Assembly: GCA_030637135.1 (NCBI GenBank)
Contig: DAOVVO010000031.1
Coordinates: forward strand, 1 to 12,103
Source of the DNA: Nitrospirota bacterium
Lineage (GTDB): Bacteria; Nitrospirota; Thermodesulfovibrionia; UBA6902; BMS3Bbin08
Length of the DNA: 12,103 nt
Direction: 5' to 3'
The position numbers were made by a program, and so were the translations under genes. Each line of letters starts with the position of its first letter. The first letter of the stretch is position 1. Below, in pieces: positions 1 through 6,319 of this stretch. The notes beneath the pieces are model-generated. The model ran no database searches and was not told the origin of the DNA. It was given only the letters and a program-made list of their open reading frames with translations.

Positions 1-1086
1 CTTACCATAACAAACAATGATATTAAGAAAGAAATTTACATAGAAGACGGGTATGTGATTTTTGTCTCTTCTAATCAGTTGGAAGAGCGTCTTGGGGTAT
101 TGCTCACGAAGGACGGCAAAATAACAAACGAGCAGCGTGACGAGTCCTTGCAACAATCGAAGAAAACGGGCAAACGTCAAGGGATAACGCTTGTAGAGCT
201 TGGCTATCTGAACCCCAAGACCCTTTTTGTTGAATTAAAAAATCAGATAAAAGAGATGATTTTCAGCGTTTTTTTGTGGGAAGAAGGAACTTTTGAATTT
301 AAAGAAAACAGTTTATCCTCAGATCTTGTCAGGGTAAAAGTTAAAATTGATAGTCTTATACATGAAGGGTTGATGAGTAAAGAACAAAGATCAAATGAAG
401 AGCAAAATTCCTTTCTACAGGATATCAGCGAATTCCATGAACAGCTTTCCGAACAACGCTTGAGCTATTATGATATCCTTAAAGTCAATTTCAAGGCATC
501 TTTATCTGATATAAAAAAGGCATATTTAAAGATGGCGAGGATCTACCATCCTGATGTCCACTACCATTTACCATCACCTGAGATGAGTGCCAAACTCACA
601 GATCTTTTTACTTTTATCAATAAGGCTTTTGAAACGTTGAATGATCAATCCAAACGGGAAGAATACGATGCAATCCTCCTTAAGAAAAAGGAAGAGAATG
701 TTCCTGTCGACGAAACATCGAAAGCAGAAGAGCAATTTAAAAGAGGAATAGGAGAATATAAAACCGGAAATTTTTGGGGAGCCACTGATTTTTTACGTGG
801 AGCAACAAGGAAAGATCCTAACAAGGCTACTTACTGGGCTTATTTGTCTTTAGCTTTGAGTAAGATGCCGAATAGAAATAAAGAAGCAGAGGAAACCATT
901 CTCAAGGCAATTGAATTAGAGCCTCACAATGCTAACTTTTACATATGTCTTGGAAATATCTATGTTAATTACGGTATGTATAAGAGAGCAATCCGACAAT
1001 TTGAAGCTGCGCTGAGTTGGGATCCAACGAATGATAAGGCTCTGAGAGAGCTTGAAAAGCTTAGAGAGAAAAGTAAAAAAATTTAA
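1..1086 (+). CDS. DUF4388 / J-domain / TPR protein, 5' end outside window
   Basis: Partial gene: the frame is open from base 1, so the GTG at 55 is not the true start. The residues encoded before it (KKEIYIEDGYVIFV) belong to the conserved core of a DUF4388 (PatA-type) domain. The visible 361 residues hold, in order: the DUF4388 remainder (about 1-105, ending with the WEEGTFEF strand typical of the family), a linker, a J domain (about 155-224, with the HPD triad at 183-185 and a following helix FINKAFETL), then two to three tetratricopeptide repeats (about 242-350), and a Lys-rich tail. There is no Gly/Phe region or zinc finger, so this is a class III (DnaJ-C-like) co-chaperone rather than DnaJ. 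The HPD triad implies it can stimulate an Hsp70 ATPase; the TPRs suggest a scaffold for a protein partner. DUF4388 proteins often sit in signalling or gliding-motility systems. The partner is unknown. No signal peptide is visible, but the true N-terminus is missing. Confidence 0.85.
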   Translation, partial: LTITNNDIKKEIYIEDGYVIFVSSNQLEERLGVLLTKDGKITNEQRDESLQQSKKTGKRQGITLVELGYLNPKTLFVELKNQIKEMIFSVFLWEEGTFEFKENSLSSDLVRVKVKIDSLIHEGLMSKEQRSNEEQNSFLQDISEFHEQLSEQRLSYYDILKVNFKASLSDIKKAYLKMARIYHPDVHYHLPSPEMSAKLTDLFTFINKAFETLNDQSKREEYDAILLKKKEENVPVDETSKAEEQFKRGIGEYKTGNFWGATDFLRGATRKDPNKATYWAYLSLALSKMPNRNKEAEETILKAIELEPHNANFYICLGNIYVNYGMYKRAIRQFEAALSWDPTNDKALRELEKLREKSKKI

Positions 1087-1136
1087 TCCACTAAAAAACG
1101 GTTAATGCCTCAGGTTTGATGCGCCGTTCAAAAAAG

Positions 1137-1173
1137 TTTACCCCGTAAGAGACCAAAGGTCTTATGGGGTAAA
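1137..1173 (-). terminator. Strong hairpin with T-run on the minus strand
   Basis: TTTACCCC...GGGGTAAA arms continue inward through GTAAGA/TCTTAT to GACC-AAA-GGTC, with one G-T pair and a 2-nt bulge. Read on the minus strand the stem is followed by CTTTTTTG, which makes it a plausible intrinsic terminator for transcription arriving from moaC. On the plus strand it is followed by A residues, so it would act there only as a 3' stem for the J-domain gene transcript. Confidence 0.6.
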
Positions 1174-1219
1174 AAGCCACCGTCGGCTCATATCGTTAGA
1201 GATTGTAAAATCTCTAACG
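1174..1219 (-). repeat. Perfect 11-bp inverted repeat plus small GC hairpin with T5
   Basis: CGTTAGAGATT (1194-1204) and AATCTCTAACG (1209-1219) pair perfectly around a 4-nt loop. Next to it AGCC (1175-1178) and GGCT (1185-1188) form a short hairpin that on the minus strand is followed directly by TTTTT. Together with the 1137-1173 stem these fill the spacer between the convergent J-domain gene and moaC. The 11-bp arms are too regular for chance and may be a terminator backup or a dispersed repeat unit. The rest of the spacer (1220-1332) is AT-rich with no ORF or motif I recognise. Confidence 0.6.
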
Positions 1220-1332
1220 GGGCTCACAATGAATTTGAAAAATAGAGGGAGAGATAAAAATTTTAAAGTATCTTGTTGGATGGATGGTTTTAATTTTGGA
1301 TAATAATTTTTAAAAAAACTATTTTTGATATT

Positions 1333-1806
1333 TCATCTCTTCCATACACCGCTTTTACCACCACGTTTTTCCATGAGCATAATGTCAGAGATAACTATTC
1401 CTCTGTCAACAGCCTTACACATATCATAAATAGTGAGTGCGGCAACTGAAACAGCCATAAGTGTCTCCATTTCAACTCCAGTTTGCCCTGTATTTTTGAC
1501 TTGTGCCTCGATATCAATCTTGTTGTTTTTTTTGTTAATAGTGAAATCCAACGATACCGAAGCTATTGCAAGGGGATGACAGAGGGGGATAAGATCGCTT
1601 GTCCTTTTTGCTGACATTATTCCTGCAAGTCGAGCGGTTTCGAAGACATCTCCCTTTGAGATTTTTTTATCTGTAATAAGTTTGAGGGTCTGCTTTTTCA
1701 TATGAACAGAGCCTGTTGCAACAGCTTCCCTGAGGGTTAATGGTTTTCCGCTTACGTCAACCATTCTTGCCTGCCCTTTCTTGTTAAAATGGCTGAGCTT
1801 TTTCAC
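1333..1806 (-). CDS. moaC: Cyclic pyranopterin monophosphate synthase MoaC
   Basis: Molybdenum cofactor biosynthesis, step 1: converts the 3',8-cyclo-7,8-dihydro-GTP made by MoaA into cyclic pyranopterin monophosphate, in the cytoplasm. At 157 residues it has the normal full length. The signature blocks are all present: ARMVDVSGK (13-21), LIPLCHPLA (72-80), GQTGVEMETL (107-116), YDMCKAVD (127-134) and MEKRGGKSG (145-153). Residues matching the E. coli active site are K51, H77, E112, E114, D128, K131 and K147, at the same numbering, so the enzyme should be active. The start is GTG at 1806, overlapping the TGA of the upstream gene (GTGA), with GAGGAAA 5 nt before it; translation is therefore probably coupled to the C_GCAxxG_C_C gene. 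No other Mo cofactor gene lies in the window. Confidence 0.97.
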   Translation of the reverse strand: MKKLSHFNKKGQARMVDVSGKPLTLREAVATGSVHMKKQTLKLITDKKISKGDVFETARLAGIMSAKRTSDLIPLCHPLAIASVSLDFTINKKNNKIDIEAQVKNTGQTGVEMETLMAVSVAALTIYDMCKAVDRGIVISDIMLMEKRGGKSGVWKR

Positions 1807-2237
1807 AGTATTTCCTCTAATATTTCAGCAGCTTTTTTGACATAGTGAGGGCATTTCTCGTTTATAATGTCACCGGTATCATGATTATGTGGTTTTTTAG
1901 AACTTATATCAAAACCCAGGAGTTCATTGCACACAATAGAGTGTACAGTAATGCTGGATTTGAATTCTTCTGCAAATCTTCCGATAAGTTCATACGTTTT
2001 TATTTTTTCATTTCTGTCTGGCGTTGTAATTCCATATTTAAGGCCAATAACCATAAATGCCCCTGTTACTGCTCCACAGGTCTCACCCATGAGCCCCATT
2101 CCGCCGCCAAAGGGAGTGGCAATTTTTAGTGCAGTCTCACGATTGAGGCCTAATTCAATACCATAAGCCATAAGCAGTGCCTGAGCACAATTAAAGCCCT
2201 GATTGAAAAGGGATAGCGCAGTATCAATTTTGGACAT
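1803..2237 (-). CDS. C_GCAxxG_C_C family (putative redox) protein
   Basis: 144-residue protein of the small cysteine-motif family named C_GCAxxG_C_C. The pattern is visible as C17 in GFNCAQALL, then GGGMGLMGETCGAVTGA with C54, then C103 in VCNELLG and C129 in KCPHYVKKAA. All four family cysteines are therefore present. The middle glycine-rich helix looks moderately hydrophobic but I see no signal peptide or certain membrane segment. The family's biochemical role is poorly known; a redox or metal/cofactor-binding role is inferred from the invariant cysteines. Its stop codon overlaps the GTG start of moaC, so the two are co-transcribed, which hints at a link with molybdoenzyme assembly or electron transfer. 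No Shine-Dalgarno is well placed (AAAGGG is 13 nt away), while TATAAT lies 4 nt before the ATG. Confidence 0.88.
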   Translation of the reverse strand: MSKIDTALSLFNQGFNCAQALLMAYGIELGLNRETALKIATPFGGGMGLMGETCGAVTGAFMVIGLKYGITTPDRNEKIKTYELIGRFAEEFKSSITVHSIVCNELLGFDISSKKPHNHDTGDIINEKCPHYVKKAAEILEEIL

Positions 2238-2241
2238 CTTT

Positions 2242-2247
2242 ATTATA
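2242..2247 (-). promoter_or_regulatory. -10-like box TATAAT just before the C_GCAxxG_C_C gene
   Basis: A consensus TATAAT on the minus strand ends 4 nt upstream of the ATG at 2237. I find no -35 match at 16-18 nt. In AT-rich DNA this could be chance. If real, the transcript would be leaderless or nearly so, in keeping with the lack of a Shine-Dalgarno. Confidence 0.25.
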
Positions 2248-2361
2248 ATACCCTTTAAAGAGATAATTTTCTATATACAGAAACCTTAAAAGATTTGTCA
2301 CGTGTTACACGGTAATGTAGTTCGTATCGTTTAAAATCTTAAGACTAATCAATTAATAACC

Positions 2362-2400
2362 TCATAGCCTATTACGGTTTTCTGAATATGCACGATTCAT
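2362..2400 (-). other. 12-codon micro-ORF with a strong Shine-Dalgarno
   Basis: On the minus strand an AGGAGG (2408-2413) stands 7 nt before an ATG at 2400, opening a 12-residue frame (MNRAYSENRNRL, then TGA at 2364-2362). It lies in the divergent spacer, 124 nt upstream of the C_GCAxxG_C_C/moaC pair and in the same orientation. It could be a leader peptide, a remnant of a longer gene, or chance. The Shine-Dalgarno is the best-looking one in the spacer, and the same bases read on the plus strand are anti-Shine-Dalgarno, so it cannot serve the fabF-type gene. I see no attenuator structure after it. Confidence 0.3.
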
Positions 2401-2420
2401 TTGTAAACCTCCTGTGCTAA

Positions 2421-2426
2421 TATAGT
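2421..2426 (+). promoter_or_regulatory. -10-like box TATAGT just before the fabF-type gene
   Basis: TATAGT ends 5 nt before the ATG at 2432. No Shine-Dalgarno is present on this strand, and the start is fixed by the canonical KAS N-terminus. A leaderless transcript would explain both, but no good -35 is visible (TTGTAA at 2401-2406 is only 14 nt away). Confidence 0.3.
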
Positions 2427-2431
2427 CTACA

Positions 2432-3664
2432 ATGAAAAATCTTGTGATTACCGGAATTGGCGTGGTAACTCCTCTCGGCAATAATATAAAGACTACGTGG
2501 CAGAATCTGACAAAAGGTTTTTCTGGTATAGGAAAAATTACGAAATTCGATTCTCATGGTTCTGCATTGCCGAGCAGGATAGCAGGTGAACTAAAGAATT
2601 TTCTCCCCCAGGATTATATCCCCCAAAAAGATATACTGAGACTCGACCCCTTTATCCAGTATGCTGCTGCAGCCTCTTTTATGGCTTTTGAAGATTCAGG
2701 ATTAGAGCTTGACGCCTCAGAAGTTTTGAGAACAGGGGTAATTATCGGTTCAAGCAGAGGGGGGATAACTACAATGGAAAAGGCGATGGAGCAGCATTTT
2801 TTGAAGGGTAAACCCTTTTCAGCGTACCTGATGTCTTCAAGCACAATAAATATGGCGTCATCTTATATCTCAATGAGGCTTGGGATAAAGGGTCATGTTT
2901 TAGGGATATCAACTGCCTGTGCCTCAGGGACAAGTGCAATTGGTGAAGCAGCACGATTAATCCGGGGTGGAGAAATTGATTTAGCGCTTGCAGGCGGGAC
3001 AGAAGCGCCAATCTGTAAGTTGGCTGTTGGTGGTTACGGCTCGGCAGGTGCATTGTCAAAAAAAAATGATGAACCTGAAAAAGCAAGCAGGCCTTTCGAC
3101 AGGGATAGAGACGGCTTTGTGATAGCAGAAGGAGCAGGGGTGCTTGTGCTTGAAGAACTCAAGCATGCTTTAAAGAGAGGGGCACGGATTTATGCAGAAC
3201 TGGCCGGTTACGGAACGTCTTCTGATGCATTTCATCAAACAAAACCTGAAAGCACAGGAGAGGCTCTCGCAATAGAAAGAGCATTAAAAGATGCATGTGT
3301 ATCAGTTGATGAAGTTGAGTATATCAATGCGCATGCCACATCGACTGTTCTTGGCGATATCACAGAGACACAGGCTATCAAAAAGGTTTTCGGTAAAAGG
3401 GCATATAAAATTCCCACAAGCTCCAGCAAGTCTATGTTAGGGCATATGCTCGGCGGAGCAGGTGCGGTAGAAGCTGCACTAACCGCCCTGTCAATAAGCA
3501 AGGAAACGATAATTCCGACAATCAACCTTGATAATCAGGATGTTGATTGTAACCTTAACCATGTCAATTCCTTAACAGATAAAAAGATACATAGTGCCAT
3601 TTCGAATTCCTTTGGCTTCGGCGGGGTGAATGCAGTGCTGGTATTGAAAAAAATAAAAAGTTAA
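2432..3664 (+). CDS. fabF: Beta-ketoacyl-ACP synthase, FabF (KAS II) type
   Basis: Condenses acyl-ACP with malonyl-ACP in fatty acid elongation (type II system, cytoplasm). At 410 residues it has normal KAS I/II length, beginning with the typical MKNLVITGIGVVTPLG. The thiolase-fold active site is complete: nucleophile C163 in STACASGTSA, H301 in NAHATST, K333 and H338 in SKSMLGHMLGGAGAVEA; the C-terminal NSFGFGGVNAVL glycine loop is also present. The usual NAHGTST is NAHATST here, a tolerated variant. It stands alone rather than in a fab cluster, so it may be a second KAS for special chains, for example acyl donors for the sphingolipid-type genes downstream, which is speculation. Its TAA overlaps the stop of the convergent endonuclease Q gene by 4 nt (TTAA at 3661-3664). 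FabF versus a FabB or polyketide-type KAS cannot be fully separated by eye. Confidence 0.9.
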   Translation: MKNLVITGIGVVTPLGNNIKTTWQNLTKGFSGIGKITKFDSHGSALPSRIAGELKNFLPQDYIPQKDILRLDPFIQYAAAASFMAFEDSGLELDASEVLRTGVIIGSSRGGITTMEKAMEQHFLKGKPFSAYLMSSSTINMASSYISMRLGIKGHVLGISTACASGTSAIGEAARLIRGGEIDLALAGGTEAPICKLAVGGYGSAGALSKKNDEPEKASRPFDRDRDGFVIAEGAGVLVLEELKHALKRGARIYAELAGYGTSSDAFHQTKPESTGEALAIERALKDACVSVDEVEYINAHATSTVLGDITETQAIKKVFGKRAYKIPTSSSKSMLGHMLGGAGAVEAALTALSISKETIIPTINLDNQDVDCNLNHVNSLTDKKIHSAISNSFGFGGVNAVLVLKKIKS

Positions 3665-4929
3665 AACAAGCCCCTCTGTTCTGGTTCCACGGGCAAGGAT
3701 TGTTCTTGTCTTGTCTCTGAGGATCGTTTGGAAAATATGGATACTTTCCCGTATTCACCGTCATAACCGGGAATAATGTCTATTCCCCCCGAGCGCACTT
3801 TTAAAATTCCTTCAGCAATCTTTTTTTGAGTAATTTTATAAAGCTCGCTTTCAGGCAGGTCAAGAAGAATCTCAAATTCCGTAAACGAGGCAACGAGCCT
3901 TTCGTACTCTTTCTTAACCATAACGGTATTACTGCCTGCGTTAAATGCTCCTGCAATAATTTCCTGCAGCGGTACAAGATGCTTTGAAGGTATTGCATTG
4001 TCAGGAATAAACCCTTCCTTTCTATCAGCGAGCTCATCCACCCTGCTCATAACTCCAACGGTGATAGGTTTTTTACATACGGGGCAGGTGCGGTTGTGTT
4101 TTTTTGTTTCGTCCGGGGAAAATAACACATTGCATTGTCTGTGACCGTCAAAGTGATATTTGCCTTCTTGGGGGAAAAATTCTACGGTGTAAAGAAAGCG
4201 TGCCTTATCTTTTTTCTTAATGGTATTTATAACAGCGTAATAATCCATATCACAATGAAATACGTTTGCCTCTCTCCCGAGTTTACTGGGGGAATGGGCG
4301 TCGGAATTGGATATCAAGGCAATGTCATCAAGTGCAGAAAGTCTCCAGTTCATCTCGGGGTCAGAAGAAAGGCCTGTTTCAATTGCATGGATATACTGAG
4401 CGTATTCATCAAAACACTCTTCTATAGAGTCAAAGCCTGATTTGCTTCCAAAAAGAGAAAACCACGGAGTCCATACATGGGCAGGCACAAAGAGACAGTC
4501 TTCTGAAATATCCAATACTATCTTCAGTAAGTCTTTTGCAGGGGTGCCGAGAATGGGTCTTCCATCAGAGGACAAATTCCCTGTCTTTTGGAGCGTCCTG
4601 TTAATTTTCTCAGCGATCTCGATGCTTGGAGCCATAATAAGGTTATGGGTTCTCCTCACTTTGCCTTTATATGAGTAGATACTGCTTATCTCTGCAGTGA
4701 ATATGAAAAAAACAGAAGGTTCCAACGGGGATGTATAAAGGCCGGTGCCGGCAGGATTGAGCCCTGACCTTAAATTTGAAAAGTGAACTGGATGTGTGAA
4801 GTCCCCTGTTCCCAGGAGATTTATCCCCTTTTTCTTTGCCCATGACGCCATGTTCACAACGTTCATATCTTTGCTCGTTGCACGGCTGTAACCTGAATGG
4901 ACATGAAAGTCGGCGATGATTCTGGTCAT
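3661..4929 (-). CDS. Endonuclease Q family DNA repair nuclease (PHP domain)
   Basis: 422 residues. The N-terminal PHP phosphoesterase domain has the metal ligands in order: HVH (H9, H11), GTGD (D43) with nearby H46, E80, H95, the H151 in VPAHVWTPWF, and SDAH (D210, H212). A zinc-finger-like set follows (H263, C266, C282, C285 in TCPVCKK), then the conserved VMSRVDELADR block and a C-terminal region with PGYDGEYG. This order is that of endonuclease Q, which nicks DNA 5' of deaminated bases (uracil, hypoxanthine) and abasic sites. The RATSKDMN and ETGLSSDPEMNWR segments are family hallmarks. It is stand-alone, not fused to a UvrD-type helicase as in some bacteria. The start at 4929 is fixed by the conserved IADFHVHS beginning; no Shine-Dalgarno is visible. 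It lies 154 nt after the GNAT gene and may be co-transcribed with it, though its function is unrelated. Confidence 0.88.
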   Translation of the reverse strand: MTRIIADFHVHSGYSRATSKDMNVVNMASWAKKKGINLLGTGDFTHPVHFSNLRSGLNPAGTGLYTSPLEPSVFFIFTAEISSIYSYKGKVRRTHNLIMAPSIEIAEKINRTLQKTGNLSSDGRPILGTPAKDLLKIVLDISEDCLFVPAHVWTPWFSLFGSKSGFDSIEECFDEYAQYIHAIETGLSSDPEMNWRLSALDDIALISNSDAHSPSKLGREANVFHCDMDYYAVINTIKKKDKARFLYTVEFFPQEGKYHFDGHRQCNVLFSPDETKKHNRTCPVCKKPITVGVMSRVDELADRKEGFIPDNAIPSKHLVPLQEIIAGAFNAGSNTVMVKKEYERLVASFTEFEILLDLPESELYKITQKKIAEGILKVRSGGIDIIPGYDGEYGKVSIFSKRSSETRQEQSLPVEPEQRGLF

Positions 4930-5031
4930 AATAATTTATTGATAAGCATCTGGTTTTTCGTATATTTTAGTTTTATGAAATTACCGGGTTATGTAAAGAG
5001 TAATACGTTCAAACCGTTCAATCAGGTCAAG

Positions 5032-5076
5032 CAGTTCAAACCATATGTTTTTGAACGATTAAAATAGTTTGAACTG
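5032..5076. repeat. 10-bp perfect inverted repeat after the GNAT gene
   Basis: CAGTTCAAAC (5032-5041) and GTTTGAACTG (5067-5076) are perfect inverted copies 25 nt apart. Between and beside them are further GTTCAA/TTGAAC words: CGTTCAAACCGTTCAA from 5006 and TTTGAACG at about 5050. The cluster starts 8 nt after the GNAT stop codon. It has no clean T-run on the minus strand, so a 3'-end stem or a degenerate short-repeat array is more likely than a classical terminator. Confidence 0.55.
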
Positions 5077-5083
5077 TTTAAGC

Positions 5084-6190
5084 TTACATTTCAGTCTCAT
5101 AAATTCTGTATATTTTATACAGTTTGCCATTCACCATTTTTATTATCCTCTGAACCGGATAATTATCCTCTAAAATCCAGGAGAATTCAATTTTTTTAAA
5201 CCCTTTTCTTTTAATAATCTCCAGTGCCTCTGCCAGCAAGAGGGCATCAACACCCCGCCTCCTGTACCCCTGCGTTATTCCAAACAGTAAGAGGCGGAGG
5301 TTTTTTATTTTTCTCGAATACCAGAGTGCTTTTAATCCCCCAAATGGCAAGAGACGTCCATTGAGTTTTTTCAGTACATAATTAAAATCAGGTAAAAACA
5401 TTATGAACCCTATTGTCTTTCCTTTACGTTCAGCTATTAATACGAGCTCAGGAACTATTATGACTTTTAATTTCTTAGCCATGTATTCAATCTCTTCATC
5501 AGTCATGGGCACAAAACCCCAGTTCTTTTCCCATGCTGAATTATAAATGCTTTTAAAAACGGACATTTCTTGTTGGAAGGATTTCATGTCTAAAGGACGG
5601 ACTTTTACTCCCCCCTTTTCAGCTATGTTCGCAACCCTGTATGTCTTTTCCGGGAGTTTTTCCGGGATATCAAATATATAGGCAAAGAGGTCCTTTGCTT
5701 TTGTAAGTTCACACCCCTCAAGGAGGGTCTGGTAGTAAGGTAAGTTGTATGGCATCATAAGCATTGGTGAATTATCATAACCGTGCACTAGTAATCCCCA
5801 CTCTTCATTTGAAGAAAAATTCATTGGTCCCCGCAATAATGATACTCCCTTTGCCCTGAGCCACTGTTTTACTGTATTTATCAGGGCATGTGCGACAGCT
5901 TTTTCATCTATACATTCAAAAAAGCCGAAAAAACCAGCTTGTTCTCCATGAAACTGTATGTGTGCCTCGTTGTATATTGCCGCTATTCTTCCCACAACAT
6001 TACCATGAGAATGTGCAATGAATGGGGCAACCTCTGCGTGTTTAAAAAATGGGTTGTGCGGTGAAAATTGTTCTTTTATGTCTCTCAGAAGTGGAGGAAC
6101 CCAGAATGAATCCTTTGTATATAATGTAAAGGGGAAATGGAGGAACTCTCTAAAAGTTTTTTTGTCGTCAGCGGGTAGAACCTCGATCAA
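5084..6190 (-). CDS. GNAT-family acyltransferase-like protein, candidate ceramide synthase
   Basis: 368 residues, long for a GNAT protein and of the YghO-like type. The N-terminal half carries FPFTLYTKDSFWVPPLLRD (19-37), NPFFKHAEVAPFIA (46-59), VVGRIAAI (65-72), FGFFECID (88-95) and LRGPMNFSSNE (119-129). The C-terminal half holds the GNAT core: LVLIAERKGKTIGF (249-262), then QGYRRRGVDALLLAEAL (307-323), the acyl-CoA/ACP pyrophosphate loop, then SWILEDN (337-343) and KLYKIYRIYE. The start is TTG at 6190, because a TAG lies three codons upstream in frame and no early ATG exists; AAAAGGA sits 10 nt before it. From the family alone the substrate is unknown. Standing after a serine-palmitoyltransferase-like gene and a CerR-like reductase, it is a good candidate for the GNAT-fold N-acyltransferase (bCerS) of bacterial ceramide synthesis; that role is inferred from context. 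Confidence 0.8.
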   Translation of the reverse strand: MIEVLPADDKKTFREFLHFPFTLYTKDSFWVPPLLRDIKEQFSPHNPFFKHAEVAPFIAHSHGNVVGRIAAIYNEAHIQFHGEQAGFFGFFECIDEKAVAHALINTVKQWLRAKGVSLLRGPMNFSSNEEWGLLVHGYDNSPMLMMPYNLPYYQTLLEGCELTKAKDLFAYIFDIPEKLPEKTYRVANIAEKGGVKVRPLDMKSFQQEMSVFKSIYNSAWEKNWGFVPMTDEEIEYMAKKLKVIIVPELVLIAERKGKTIGFIMFLPDFNYVLKKLNGRLLPFGGLKALWYSRKIKNLRLLLFGITQGYRRRGVDALLLAEALEIIKRKGFKKIEFSWILEDNYPVQRIIKMVNGKLYKIYRIYETEM

Positions 6191-6319
6191 CTTGATCTAT
6201 TCCTTTTCACATGAGCCCGAACGTCAGGAAGCACAGGAGCGAGAAAATTTTTAACGTAACAATTGTTTCCAGACTGTTTTATCTTCTGTATTTTCACTCT
6301 TCAGCACTTCTAAATTTAT
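6191..6319 (-). other. 129-nt gap inside the sphingolipid-type gene set
   Basis: The spacer between the Spt-like stop and the GNAT start is longer than the other internal joints. No T-run terminator is seen. Minus-strand frames give only very short ORFs, such as an 18-codon GTG-started frame just after the Spt stop (VLKSENTEDKTVWKQLLR). An acyl carrier protein gene is present in the comparable Caulobacter cluster, but none fits here. I assign no function. Confidence 0.4.

Noticed and set aside
2281..2312. CACGTG-centred imperfect palindrome (TGTCACGTGTTACA) as an FNR/CRP-type site
   Set aside because: Neither the TTGAT-N4-ATCAA nor the TGTGA-N6-TCACA pattern is met, and only part of the outer bases are symmetric.
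2405..2423. Possible sigma-54 element (TAGCACAGGAGGTTTACA, minus strand)
   Set aside because: The essential GG is AG, and the -12 GC is missing; the AGGAGG is better read as a Shine-Dalgarno.
6191..6319. Hidden acyl carrier protein gene between the Spt-like and GNAT genes
   Set aside because: The gap is too short for a full ACP and no DSL phosphopantetheine motif occurs in any frame.
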